Assembly (NCBI GenBank): GCA_004298905.1 | Contig: SCTK01000011.1 | Span: 183,980 to 247,979, forward strand | Direction: 5' to 3' | From: Burkholderiaceae bacterium | GTDB taxonomy: Bacteria; Pseudomonadota; Gammaproteobacteria; Burkholderiales; Burkholderiaceae_D | DNA length: 64,000 bases | Shown here: positions 54,307 to 64,000 of the stretch, piece after piece | Layout: each line of letters starts with the position of its first letter | How positions within the stretch are numbered: position 1 is the stretch's first letter | Translations under genes and position numbers: made by a program | Notes under the pieces: generated by a model | Databases searched by the model: none | The model's input: the letters and a program-made list of their open reading frames with translations, nothing else | Told to the model about the DNA's origin: nothing

Positions 54307-55742
54307 GCATTAAACGCGCGCTGGTACTTTCCTATTGCGAACGCTACGGCAATCTGTTTCTCGGGCTGATAGCGACCATGGTGCTGTCGCGCCTGCTCAC
54401 GCCCGCAGAAGTCGGTGTGTTTTCGATCGGGATGCTGATCATTGGCCTGGTCGCTGTGATCCGCGATCTGGATGCATCGTCTTTTCTGATTCAAACCCCC
54501 GAACTAACGCGCGACCGTATCCGCGCTGCTTTTACGGTGTCACTTGGTCTTGGCATTTTTTTCGCGCTCTTGCTGTGGCTGCTGGCACCAGCATGCGTCA
54601 AGTTTTACAAGGAGCCTCGACTGGGCGAGGTGATTCATCTGCTGGCTTTCAGTTTTCTGCTGGTGCCGTTCGGCGCCAACACACAGGCGATCCTGACGCG
54701 CGAAATGCGTTTTGGTGCATTGCTGGTGATCCGCATCACGCAACCCGTGGTCAGCACAATCACTTCGGTCACGCTGGCGCTGCAAGGCTATGGCACGCTG
54801 AGTTTAGCGTGGGGCATGCTCGCCGGCAGCATCAGCATTGCGCTGGCCACGACACTGTTCCGCCCAAAAAACCTGCCGCTATTACCGGGCTTGCGCAGCA
54901 TTGGCGAAGTACTGCATTTCGGTCTGCGCAAAACCTCAGCCTCGATTCTGAGCGAACTCAGAACCGGTGCGCCGGAAATCGTATTGGGGAAAACGCTGGG
55001 ATTTGCAGTATCCGGTATATTCAGCCGCGCCAATGGGCTGGCGCAGATGTTTTCACAATTGATCCTGAACGCGATCTACCGGGTTGCCTTTGCCCATTTC
55101 TCCAAGAACCAGCGTAACGACTCAGACTGCAGCAAAACGGATTATCTGTACGCCATACAAATCATCCTTGCACTGGCCTGGCCATTTTTCTTTGTACTGA
55201 GCTGGAATGCTGAAGCCGTCCTGTATGTATTGTATGGCCAGCAGTGGCTCGGTGCAGCACCGATCCTCCGTGTGCTTTGTCTATCCGTCAGCATGGGGAT
55301 GCCGTTCGCACTGGCCAGCACGCTGTTGATCGCCTCGGGTAATGTGACCAACGTACTACGCAATGAATTCACCATTACACCGATTTACCTGATTCTAGTG
55401 GCAGCAGCGGCATTTCACAGTGCCGAGGCGGTCGCTTTAGCTATCGTCGCCTCGACTTTCATCAGTGCCGCACTCTGGCTGCGCAGCTTGAAGCAGCATC
55501 ACCAGATTGGCTGGGGCGACATGACAGCCGCCATGCTGCCAGCGCTCAAATTGACCGGCATTGTCGCTCTGGCATGCTTAGCCGGGTCGCTGGTACCCGT
55601 CCCTCTGACGGTAGGCCATTGGGCCCTGCTCATCACCTTTGCCATCAATGCCGCTTTGTCGCTGGCCGCTTATGCATTTTTGCTCTACCGTATGCAACAC
55701 CCAATCATTGCACTCATCGGCACACTTCTCGGTAAAGCCTGA
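54303..55742 (+). CDS. Wzx-type polysaccharide flippase (PST family)
   Basis: This inner-membrane MATE-like protein flips the lipid-linked repeat unit to the periplasm. The 479-residue product has about twelve spans. It opens MSIKRALVLSYCERYGNLFL with TMVLSRLLTPAEVGVFSIGM, a family hallmark, and contains FGLRKTSASILSELRTGAPE and KTLGFAVSGIFSRANGL. It overlaps the preceding glycosyltransferase by 4 nt. It is the only flippase of this class in the window, so it is probably the Wzx for the whole locus although it lies far from the core genes. Confidence 0.9.
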   Translation: MSIKRALVLSYCERYGNLFLGLIATMVLSRLLTPAEVGVFSIGMLIIGLVAVIRDLDASSFLIQTPELTRDRIRAAFTVSLGLGIFFALLLWLLAPACVKFYKEPRLGEVIHLLAFSFLLVPFGANTQAILTREMRFGALLVIRITQPVVSTITSVTLALQGYGTLSLAWGMLAGSISIALATTLFRPKNLPLLPGLRSIGEVLHFGLRKTSASILSELRTGAPEIVLGKTLGFAVSGIFSRANGLAQMFSQLILNAIYRVAFAHFSKNQRNDSDCSKTDYLYAIQIILALAWPFFFVLSWNAEAVLYVLYGQQWLGAAPILRVLCLSVSMGMPFALASTLLIASGNVTNVLRNEFTITPIYLILVAAAAFHSAEAVALAIVASTFISAALWLRSLKQHHQIGWGDMTAAMLPALKLTGIVALACLAGSLVPVPLTVGHWALLITFAINAALSLAAYAFLLYRMQHPIIALIGTLLGKA

Positions 55743-55872
55743 TCCCCGGCCTCTTGGCCCTGTTCCATCCCGCCCTGACACTCAAAAAATCGTCTGTACT
55801 GCCGTAAACAGAAGCTGACGCCCAGTAAAGCTATTCCAGCGGGCTTCCTAAACATGGCAACAAGGGCCTTTT

Positions 55873-57006
55873 ATGAAATGCAAACAAATCTCCGGCAATG
55901 ACCTGAGTGCAGTCGACTGGTCGCAATTCTCCGGTATCAATCCTCAACTCTTGCTGTTCTTTGCCGGACCGGAGAAATTCAAGGATCAGGCCTGGATCGA
56001 TGCGGTTTTGGCGCGCTTTCCAGACGCGACCTTGCTGGGTTGCTCCACCGCCGGTGAAATTGCGCAAACCACAGTCAGCGAAGAAACCTTTGTGTTGACC
56101 GCGGTGGCCTTTGATCAGCCGGCCTTCGTCAGTGCGGCAGTTCCCATCAACGGCCTGGCCGACTCGGAGGCTGCAGGACGCCGGCTGGTCGAAGCGTTGG
56201 GCCGCACCGACCTGGACGCCGTGGTGGTGTTTGCACCCGGGCTCGATATCAACGGCAGCGCGCTGATTCAAGGCATGAGCAGTGTGCTGCCGGCGGGTAC
56301 CCCGATCACGGGCGGGCTGGCGGGCGACAATGGCGCGTTCAAGTGCACCTGGACGGTCTACAACCGCCAGATCTCGGATCGGCAACTGGTCGCGCTCGGT
56401 TTTTACGGCCAGACTGTGCATATGCATCATGGCTCCTTTGGCGGCTGGCAACCCTTCGGCCCGGCGCGCAAAGTCACGCGGTCGCAGGCGAATGAATTGT
56501 TTGAGCTGGATGGCGAGCCCGCCCTCGATGTCTATAAACGCTATCTCGGTGACTACGCCGCTCAATTGCCCGCTTCCGGCCTGCTGTTTCCCTTTGAGAT
56601 GCTGGGCGAAGACCATACTAAAACCGGTCTGGTGCGCACCATCCTTGGCGTCAATCATGAGACGGGCAGCCTGATTCTGGCGGGCGATATTGAACAGAAT
56701 GGTTATCTCCGCTTGATGCACGCCAGCACTGACACGCTGGTCGATGGCGCGGAAGCCGCAGCGCGCGCGGCGGGCAAGATTGACCCCAGCGCGGGCAGCC
56801 TGGCTATTCTGGTCAGTTGCGTGGGACGGCGGCTGGTCATGGGCGAGCGCGTGGACGAAGAAGTGGAAGCCGTCGCCGAAGTCTTTGGCAAAAAGTGCGT
56901 CCAGACGGGCTTTTATTCCTATGGCGAGATCAGCCCCTTCTTCCCATCGACCGATTGCAAGTTGCATAATCAAACCATGACGATCACGGTTCTGGAAGAG
57001 GTATAG
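55873..57006 (+). CDS. FIST signal-sensing domain protein
   Basis: FIST proteins bind small molecules, probably amino acids, and often sit beside kinases or methyl-accepting proteins. The 377-residue product has the FIST_N domain at about 20-210 (LLGCSTAGEIAQTTVSEETF, TPITGGLAGDNGAFK) and FIST_C at about 215-360 (GEPALDVYKRYLGDYAAQLP, GFYSYGEISPFFPSTDCKLH). No signal peptide or membrane span is visible, so it is cytoplasmic. AAGGG precedes the ATG. It lies 134 bp ahead of a soluble hybrid kinase and probably feeds it. Confidence 0.92.
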   Translation: MKCKQISGNDLSAVDWSQFSGINPQLLLFFAGPEKFKDQAWIDAVLARFPDATLLGCSTAGEIAQTTVSEETFVLTAVAFDQPAFVSAAVPINGLADSEAAGRRLVEALGRTDLDAVVVFAPGLDINGSALIQGMSSVLPAGTPITGGLAGDNGAFKCTWTVYNRQISDRQLVALGFYGQTVHMHHGSFGGWQPFGPARKVTRSQANELFELDGEPALDVYKRYLGDYAAQLPASGLLFPFEMLGEDHTKTGLVRTILGVNHETGSLILAGDIEQNGYLRLMHASTDTLVDGAEAAARAAGKIDPSAGSLAILVSCVGRRLVMGERVDEEVEAVAEVFGKKCVQTGFYSYGEISPFFPSTDCKLHNQTMTITVLEEV

Positions 57007-57140
57007 CAATGATCCTCGCTGTGCTCGCATGAAACCCAGAGTGCGCGTATAAAGGCTGCATCGGTGCGCTGCACAGGGCAAACCGTCAGCGCTTTGCGCC
57101 GCCCGGTGCCGTCGCATGCACAGCGTCACCCACCATCGAC

Positions 57141-59579
<2,439 letters not shown>

Positions 59580-59693
59580 ATCAACGCGGCGGAAATACAG
59601 CGCCGCTCGTCTCCGAGGCATGACCGACGCGCGCTTGCCAACTATCATCCAGGCGCCTGTTAAAATTCGGCTTTACCCATGCTAGGCCCTCGC

Positions 59694-62312
59694 ATGCGCA
59701 CCGATCAAGCCGTCACGATACATCGCAACGATTACATGCCCTCGGCCTGCCGCATAGATCACGTCGATTTGCACTTCACGCTGGCACCACAAGCCACACG
59801 TGTGCGCTGCACACTCACGGGTCGCCGCGATGACGCCAGCACGACACCACTGATCCTCGACGGCGAAGACCTGAGCCTGTGCAGCGTGGCCTTGAATGGC
59901 ACGCCACTGACCGCCAACCAATACAGGCTGGACGAAAAACAACTCGTGGTTCCCTTTGATGGTGACCGTTTTACGCTAGAAACCGAAGTCACGCTTGACC
60001 CTGCCGCCAATACACAACTGATGGGGCTGTACCAATCGAACGGCAATTACTTCACCCAGTGCGAAGCCGAAGGTTTTCGCCGCATCACTTTCTTTCCTGA
60101 TCGCCCGGATGTGATGGCGCGTTACCGCGTCACGCTGGTTGCGCCACAAGCGAGTTGTCCCGTGCTGCTCTCCAACGGCAACCTGATCGCGCAGGGAAAA
60201 TCGGACGACGGCCAGCACTGGGCGCAATGGGAAGACCCGTTTCCCAAACCCTGTTACCTGTTCGCGCTGGTCGCGGGTACGCTGGTGTGCGAAGAAAAGA
60301 AAATCACCACGCAGGACGGCAGCGAAAAACTGTTGCAAGTCTGGGTCGAGGAAAAAGACCGCAGCAAAACCAGCCATGCGATGAATTCGCTGGTGCGCGC
60401 GATCCAGTGGGACGAGCGCCGCTTCGGCCTGCCGCTCGATCTGGAACGCTTCATGATCGTCGCCGTCAGCGACTTCAACATGGGCGCGATGGAAAACAAG
60501 GGCCTGAACATTTTCAACACCAAATACGTGCTGGCCGACCCGGACAGCGCCACCGACACCGACTACGCCAACATCGAAAGCGTGGTCGGCCACGAATACT
60601 TTCACAACTGGAGCGGCAACCGCGTGACCTGCCGCGACTGGTTCCAGCTCAGCCTGAAGGAAGGGCTGACGGTGTTCCGCGATCAGGAATTTTCGATGGA
60701 CGTGGCCAGCAGCTATGGCGCCAACCCGGCTGCGCGCGCCGTCTGCCGCATTGCCGATGTACGCACGCTGCGCAATCTGCAATTCCCCGAAGATGCGGGG
60801 CCGATGGCGCACCCGATCCGCCCCGACAGTTATCAGGAAATCAACAACTTCTACACCATGACGGTGTATGAAAAAGGCGCCGAAGTCGTGCGCATGCTGC
60901 AAACCCTGCTCGGCCGCGATGGCTTTCGCAAGGGCATGAACCTGTACTTCCAGCGCCACGACGGACACGCCGTCACCTGCGACGATTTTGTCGCTGCCAT
61001 GGCCGATGCCAACGGTGCCGACCTGACCCAGTTCGCGCACTGGTACAGCCAGGCCGGCACGCCGCGCATCAGCGCGCGCGGGCAGTACGATGCCGAACAG
61101 CAACGCTACACGCTGACCCTGCGGCAATCCTGCCCCGCCACACCGGGCCAACCTGACAAGCAACCCTTCCACATTCCCATCGCCGTCGGCTTGCTTGATT
61201 TGGCCACCGGCCACAACCATCCGACCCGGATTCTCGAACTGAAACAACCCGAGCAGTCGTTTCATTTCGACGGCATCGCCACTGCACCAATCCCTTCGCT
61301 GTTGCGCGATTTTTCTGCGCCAGTGATTTTGCAATACGACTACAGCGATGATGATCTGGCCTTCCTGATGCGCAGCGATGCCGACCCCTTCAATCGTTGG
61401 GAAGCCGGGCAGCGATTGGCCACGCGCCGTATCCTCGCGCAACGCCCGGTAGCGGCCGACGACGCCTTCGTCCAGGCCTGCCAGACCCTGCTGACGGATG
61501 AAAGCTTCGATCCTGCTTTCAAGGAATTGATGCTGACGCTGCCGAGCGAAGCCTATCTGGCCGAACAGGTCGTCATCGTCGATGCCGTCGCGCTGCATCA
61601 AGCGCGCGAACACCTGCGGCGCACGCTGGCAGAGCACTTGAAAGCCGCCTGGCTGGACAACTATCACGCCATGCAAACGCCGGGCAGCTACACGCCCGAC
61701 CCGCTCTCAGCTGGCAAACGCGCGCTGAAAAACTTGGCGCTGAATTATCTGCTGGCGCTGAACAAGAATAGTTTTGCGCAACTGGCGCAACAGCAATATC
61801 AGCACGCTGACAACATGACCGACCGCTACGCCGCCCTCGCCACGCTGACCCACAGCGCCGCGCCCGAACGCACTCAGGTGTTGCAGGATTTCGCTCAACG
61901 CTACGCGGGCGATGCGCTGGTAATGGATAAATGGTTCGGCGTGCAGGCCACCCGCATCCCGGTCGAGGGACTGCCGCCGGTGCTCGACGATGTGCGCCGC
62001 TTGCTGCAACACCCGGCGTTCTCATTGAAAAATCCGAACAAAGTGCGTAGCCTGATCTCCGCCTTCTGCCATTCCAACCCGGCCCAGTTCCATGCCGCCG
62101 ACGGTTCCGGTTATGCTTTCTGGGCTGAGCATGTTCTGGCACTGGACAGCATCAACCCGCAAGTCGCCGCGCGTCTGGCCCGCGCGCTCGACCGCTGGCG
62201 CGTGCACATCCCCCGTCAGCGTGCGCTGATGCAACTGGCCCTGGAACGCGTGCAAAAATCCGCGCAGTCGAACGACGTGCGTGAAGTCATTGAAAAGGCA
62301 TTGAACGAATGA
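59694..62312 (+). CDS. pepN: aminopeptidase N
   Basis: This cytoplasmic zinc M1 aminopeptidase removes N-terminal residues from peptides. The 872-residue product has the exopeptidase motif GAMENKGLNIFNTKYVL (Gly264 onward) and the zinc site HEYFHNWSGN (His300, Glu301, His304), with the third ligand Glu323 in KEGLTVFRDQE. Length and order are those of the E. coli-type PepN. I chose the ATG at 59694 (MRTDQAVTIHRNDY) rather than the one at 59679. The downstream gap to fbp holds a long inverted repeat. Confidence 0.95.
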   Translation: MRTDQAVTIHRNDYMPSACRIDHVDLHFTLAPQATRVRCTLTGRRDDASTTPLILDGEDLSLCSVALNGTPLTANQYRLDEKQLVVPFDGDRFTLETEVTLDPAANTQLMGLYQSNGNYFTQCEAEGFRRITFFPDRPDVMARYRVTLVAPQASCPVLLSNGNLIAQGKSDDGQHWAQWEDPFPKPCYLFALVAGTLVCEEKKITTQDGSEKLLQVWVEEKDRSKTSHAMNSLVRAIQWDERRFGLPLDLERFMIVAVSDFNMGAMENKGLNIFNTKYVLADPDSATDTDYANIESVVGHEYFHNWSGNRVTCRDWFQLSLKEGLTVFRDQEFSMDVASSYGANPAARAVCRIADVRTLRNLQFPEDAGPMAHPIRPDSYQEINNFYTMTVYEKGAEVVRMLQTLLGRDGFRKGMNLYFQRHDGHAVTCDDFVAAMADANGADLTQFAHWYSQAGTPRISARGQYDAEQQRYTLTLRQSCPATPGQPDKQPFHIPIAVGLLDLATGHNHPTRILELKQPEQSFHFDGIATAPIPSLLRDFSAPVILQYDYSDDDLAFLMRSDADPFNRWEAGQRLATRRILAQRPVAADDAFVQACQTLLTDESFDPAFKELMLTLPSEAYLAEQVVIVDAVALHQAREHLRRTLAEHLKAAWLDNYHAMQTPGSYTPDPLSAGKRALKNLALNYLLALNKNSFAQLAQQQYQHADNMTDRYAALATLTHSAAPERTQVLQDFAQRYAGDALVMDKWFGVQATRIPVEGLPPVLDDVRRLLQHPAFSLKNPNKVRSLISAFCHSNPAQFHAADGSGYAFWAEHVLALDSINPQVAARLARALDRWRVHIPRQRALMQLALERVQKSAQSNDVREVIEKALNE

Positions 62313-62320
62313 AAGGCCTA

Positions 62321-62385
62321 ACCGCAGAGACGCAGAGAACGCAGAGAACCCTTGCTTCTCTCTGCGTTCTCTGCGTCTCTGCGGT
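62321..62385. repeat. 27-bp perfect inverted repeat built from CGCAGAGA units, between pepN and fbp
   Basis: The left arm (62321-62347) and right arm (62359-62385) are perfect reverse complements over 27 bp, with an 11-nt loop. Each arm is itself made of about three CGCAGAGA(A) tandem units. On the plus strand a short TTTT follows 7 bp later (62392-62395), so it could end pepN transcription. The structure is far longer and more regular than a normal terminator and looks like an intergenic repeat element. Confidence 0.85.
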
Positions 62386-62421
62386 GAGCCGTTTTAAGTA
62401 CTTCCCTGAAAGAAACTGTAC

Positions 62422-63426
62422 ATGAGCAAAATCACCCTCACCCGCTATCTGATCGAGCATCAGCGCAAGAACCCGCAGTTCACCGCCAACCTGCGTCTGC
62501 TGATCGAGGTCGTCGCGCGCGCCAGCAAAGCTATCAGCCATGCCGTCAACAAGGGCGCGCTGACCGATATCCTGGGCGAAGCCGGTACCGGCAACGTGCA
62601 AGGCGAAGCGCAGAAAAAACTCGACGTGATCGCCAACGAAGTGCTGCTCGAAGCCAACGAATGGGGCGGCCACCTCGCGGCCATGGCGTCGGAAGAAATG
62701 GATCACCCCTACTTCATTCCCAACCAGTATCCACGCGGTGGTTATCTGCTGTTGTTCGATCCGCTCGATGGCTCGTCCAACATCGACGTCAACGTGTCTA
62801 TCGGCACCATCTTCTCCGTGCTACCCACGCCGGAAGACAAGATTCCCACCGAAACCGATTTCCTCCAGGCAGGCAACAAACAAGTCGCTGCCGGTTACGC
62901 TATCTACGGCCCGCAAAGCCTGTTTGTACTGACCGTCGGCGACGGCGTGCACGGCTTCAGTCTCGACCGCGAGCTCGGCTCCTGGGTATTGACCCAGCCG
63001 AATATGCGCATCCCGGAAGAAACCAAGGAATTCGCCATCAACATGTCCAACCAGCGCCACTGGGCCGCGCCCGTGACGCGCTACATCAACGAACTGCTGG
63101 CCGGCAGCGAGGGGCCACGTGGCCGCGACTTCAACATGCGCTGGGTCGCCTCGATGGTCGCCGACGTGCACCGCATCCTCTCGCGCGGCGGCATCTTCAT
63201 GTACCCCTGGGACAAGCGGGAACCCAACAAGCCCGGCAAGCTGCGCCTCATGTACGAAGCCAACCCGATGAGTTTCATCGTCGAACAAGCCGGTGGAAAA
63301 GCCACCGACGGCACCCGCCGCATCATGGACATTCAGCCGGAGGGATTGCACCAGAGGGTGGCGGTGTTTTTGGGATCGAGTCAGGAAGTGGAGCGGGTGA
63401 CGGGGTATCACGCTGAGGCAAAGTGA
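62422..63426 (+). CDS. fbp: class I fructose-1,6-bisphosphatase
   Basis: It hydrolyses fructose-1,6-bisphosphate to fructose-6-phosphate in gluconeogenesis, and it also supplies precursors for EPS sugars. The 334-residue product shows the metal-site motifs MASEEMD and [20 protein letters not shown]. It has [14 protein letters not shown], the substrate-binding region [40 protein letters not shown] and [10 protein letters not shown]. The length is normal. It follows pepN, the common betaproteobacterial order, and its stop overlaps the GTG start of the GNAT gene. Confidence 0.97.
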   Translation: MSKITLTRYLIEHQRKNPQFTANLRLLIEVVARASKAISHAVNKGALTDILGEAGTGNVQGEAQKKLDVIANEVLLEANEWGGHLAAMASEEMDHPYFIPNQYPRGGYLLLFDPLDGSSNIDVNVSIGTIFSVLPTPEDKIPTETDFLQAGNKQVAAGYAIYGPQSLFVLTVGDGVHGFSLDRELGSWVLTQPNMRIPEETKEFAINMSNQRHWAAPVTRYINELLAGSEGPRGRDFNMRWVASMVADVHRILSRGGIFMYPWDKREPNKPGKLRLMYEANPMSFIVEQAGGKATDGTRRIMDIQPEGLHQRVAVFLGSSQEVERVTGYHAEAK

Positions 63427-63911
63427 TCGCCACTCACATCAGCTTTCGTGAAGCTGTGGCAGCAGATGCTGAAGCGATTGCCCAGTTGGTTAACCGTGCA
63501 TATCGTCCTGCTTTGAATTCCGCTGGCTGGACGCACGAATCCAGTCTGGTTTCTGGCAAGCGAATCAATCCCACGCAGGTCACTGATGCGATGGGTAAGG
63601 CCGATGCAGCCATCCTGCTTGGTTACAACCATGCGGAAATCACTGCTTGTGTGCATGTTGAAAAACATGACCTTGTTAGTCATATCGGCATGCTCGCGGT
63701 AGCTCCAGAACTCCAAGGCCTTGGTACAGGAAAACAAATGCTTGCCTATGCGGAGGAATATTCCCGCAAGCATTTTGCTGTTGAGAAATTCGTCATATTT
63801 GTACTCTCTGCCCGAGCCGAATTGATCGCTTTTTATCAAAGGCGAGGGTATCGGAAGACTGGCATCACGCAGGCTTACCCTGTAAAGCCCCCCAAATCAG
63901 TGCCACTCTAA
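63423..63911 (+). CDS. GNAT-family N-acetyltransferase with its C-terminus altered by an IS element
   Basis: The 162-residue product starts with GTG at 63423, overlapping the fbp stop. It has the GNAT acetyl-CoA site [20 protein letters not shown] and the late segment [16 protein letters not shown]. The final residues after QAYP come from the end of an IS3-family element that begins at about 63881. The natural C-terminus (usually another strand and a few residues) has therefore been replaced by a short tail read from the element, with the stop at 63909-63911. It may still fold, since the core motifs are intact. The substrate is unknown. Confidence 0.85.
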   Translation: MIATHISFREAVAADAEAIAQLVNRAYRPALNSAGWTHESSLVSGKRINPTQVTDAMGKADAAILLGYNHAEITACVHVEKHDLVSHIGMLAVAPELQGLGTGKQMLAYAEEYSRKHFAVEKFVIFVLSARAELIAFYQRRGYRKTGITQAYPVKPPKSVPL

Positions 63912-64000
63912 ACTAGAGGTATCGGGATGGTGAAGCACACGATACTCGACGGGTGTCAGGTCGCCGAGGGCATCGTGGGGTAACTGCTCGTTGTAATCGT
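63881..64000 (-). mobile_element. end of an IS3-family insertion sequence (cut by the right window edge)
   Basis: From about 63881 the sequence begins with a TGTAAAG-type end, and the coding strand runs leftward. The boundary is inferred from where the GNAT reading frame stops resembling its family. The terminal inverted repeat cannot be confirmed because the other end is outside the window. Confidence 0.6.
63897..64000 (-). CDS. IS3-family transposase OrfB, C-terminal end (partial)
   Basis: Reading leftward from the edge, the translation is DYNEQLPHDALGDLTPVEYR and continues [13 protein letters not shown], with a stop at 63897-63899. The DYN-x-Q-x-PH-x-ALG pattern is the standard C-terminus of the DDE integrase of IS3-family OrfB. 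Only the last 33 or so residues are visible, and the catalytic D-D-E residues lie beyond the edge. The stop codon overlaps the last codons of the GNAT gene on the other strand. Confidence 0.85.
   Translation of the reverse strand, partial: DYNEQLPHDALGDLTPVEYRVLHHPDTSSLEWH

Noticed and set aside
59976..61676. A 566-codon antisense open frame over pepN
   Set aside because: It is opposite the HEXXH aminopeptidase gene and has no motif; a shadow frame.

Overview
The window looks like a chromosomal piece of a GC-rich betaproteobacterium (Burkholderiales/Nitrosomonadales type). It carries most of an exosortase A (XrtA/PEP-CTERM) exopolysaccharide locus, followed by polymer-diversification genes, and ends in housekeeping genes in the pepN-fbp order seen in Betaproteobacteria. 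Family names below come from recognising the translated sequences; no search was run. No PEP-CTERM substrate protein, tRNA, rRNA or CRISPR array was seen.

Region by region. (1) 1-2104, minus strand: the cut-off membrane part of the sensor kinase PrsK and the initiating sugar-phosphate transferase. (2) 2471-22193, plus strand: the XrtA core, tightly packed with many ATGA overlaps. It encodes the export lipoprotein, chain-length protein, tyrosine kinase, outer-membrane protein, AAA ATPase, UDP-GlcNAc 2-epimerase, polysaccharide deacetylase, FemAB-like transferase, glycosyltransferases, exosortase A fused to EpsI, an AsnB-type amidotransferase, a CapK-like adenylating enzyme and a second deacetylase. 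(3) 22230-29693, minus strand: a visibly lower-GC block with an ATP-grasp enzyme, a low-molecular-weight tyrosine phosphatase, an MBOAT/SGNH O-acylation pair, another deacetylase-like protein, a glycosyltransferase and a TPR lipoprotein-like or secreted protein. (4) 29775-37848: the XrtA O-antigen-ligase-like protein, a 1091-residue VanZ-VanZ-VanZ-Wzy fusion, a secreted trypsin-like protease, and the TviB/TviC pair that makes UDP-GalNAcA. (5) 38023-42483: a mosaic stretch with two glycosyltransferases, an acyltransferase and a decayed glycosyltransferase pseudogene. (6) 52908 down to 42492, minus strand: one probable operon. It contains a GNAT/FemAB-AsnB fusion, an acyltransferase, a HAD-UbiA fusion, an SMR-type transporter, a GT-C-like membrane protein and a second MBOAT/SGNH pair. 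(7) 53083-55742: a glycosyltransferase and a Wzx-type flippase. (8) 55873-63911: a FIST sensor protein with a soluble hybrid kinase, pepN, fbp and a GNAT gene whose 3' end runs into an IS3-family element that leaves the window on the right.

How the parts fit: sugar nucleotides (ManNAc type from WecB, GalNAcA type from TviB/TviC) feed the sugar-phosphate transferase and about eight glycosyltransferases. The Wzx-like protein flips the lipid-linked unit. The Wzy/ligase proteins polymerise or attach it, and the EpsE/F/G-like proteins control length and export. Deacetylases, MBOAT/SGNH pairs, acyltransferases and amidotransferases decorate the polymer. The most interesting candidates for an undescribed activity are the three-gene HAD-UbiA / SMR / GT-C module (a possible polyprenyl-phosphate-pentose synthesis, flipping and transfer route) and the FemAB-AsnB fusion with a degenerate glutaminase domain.
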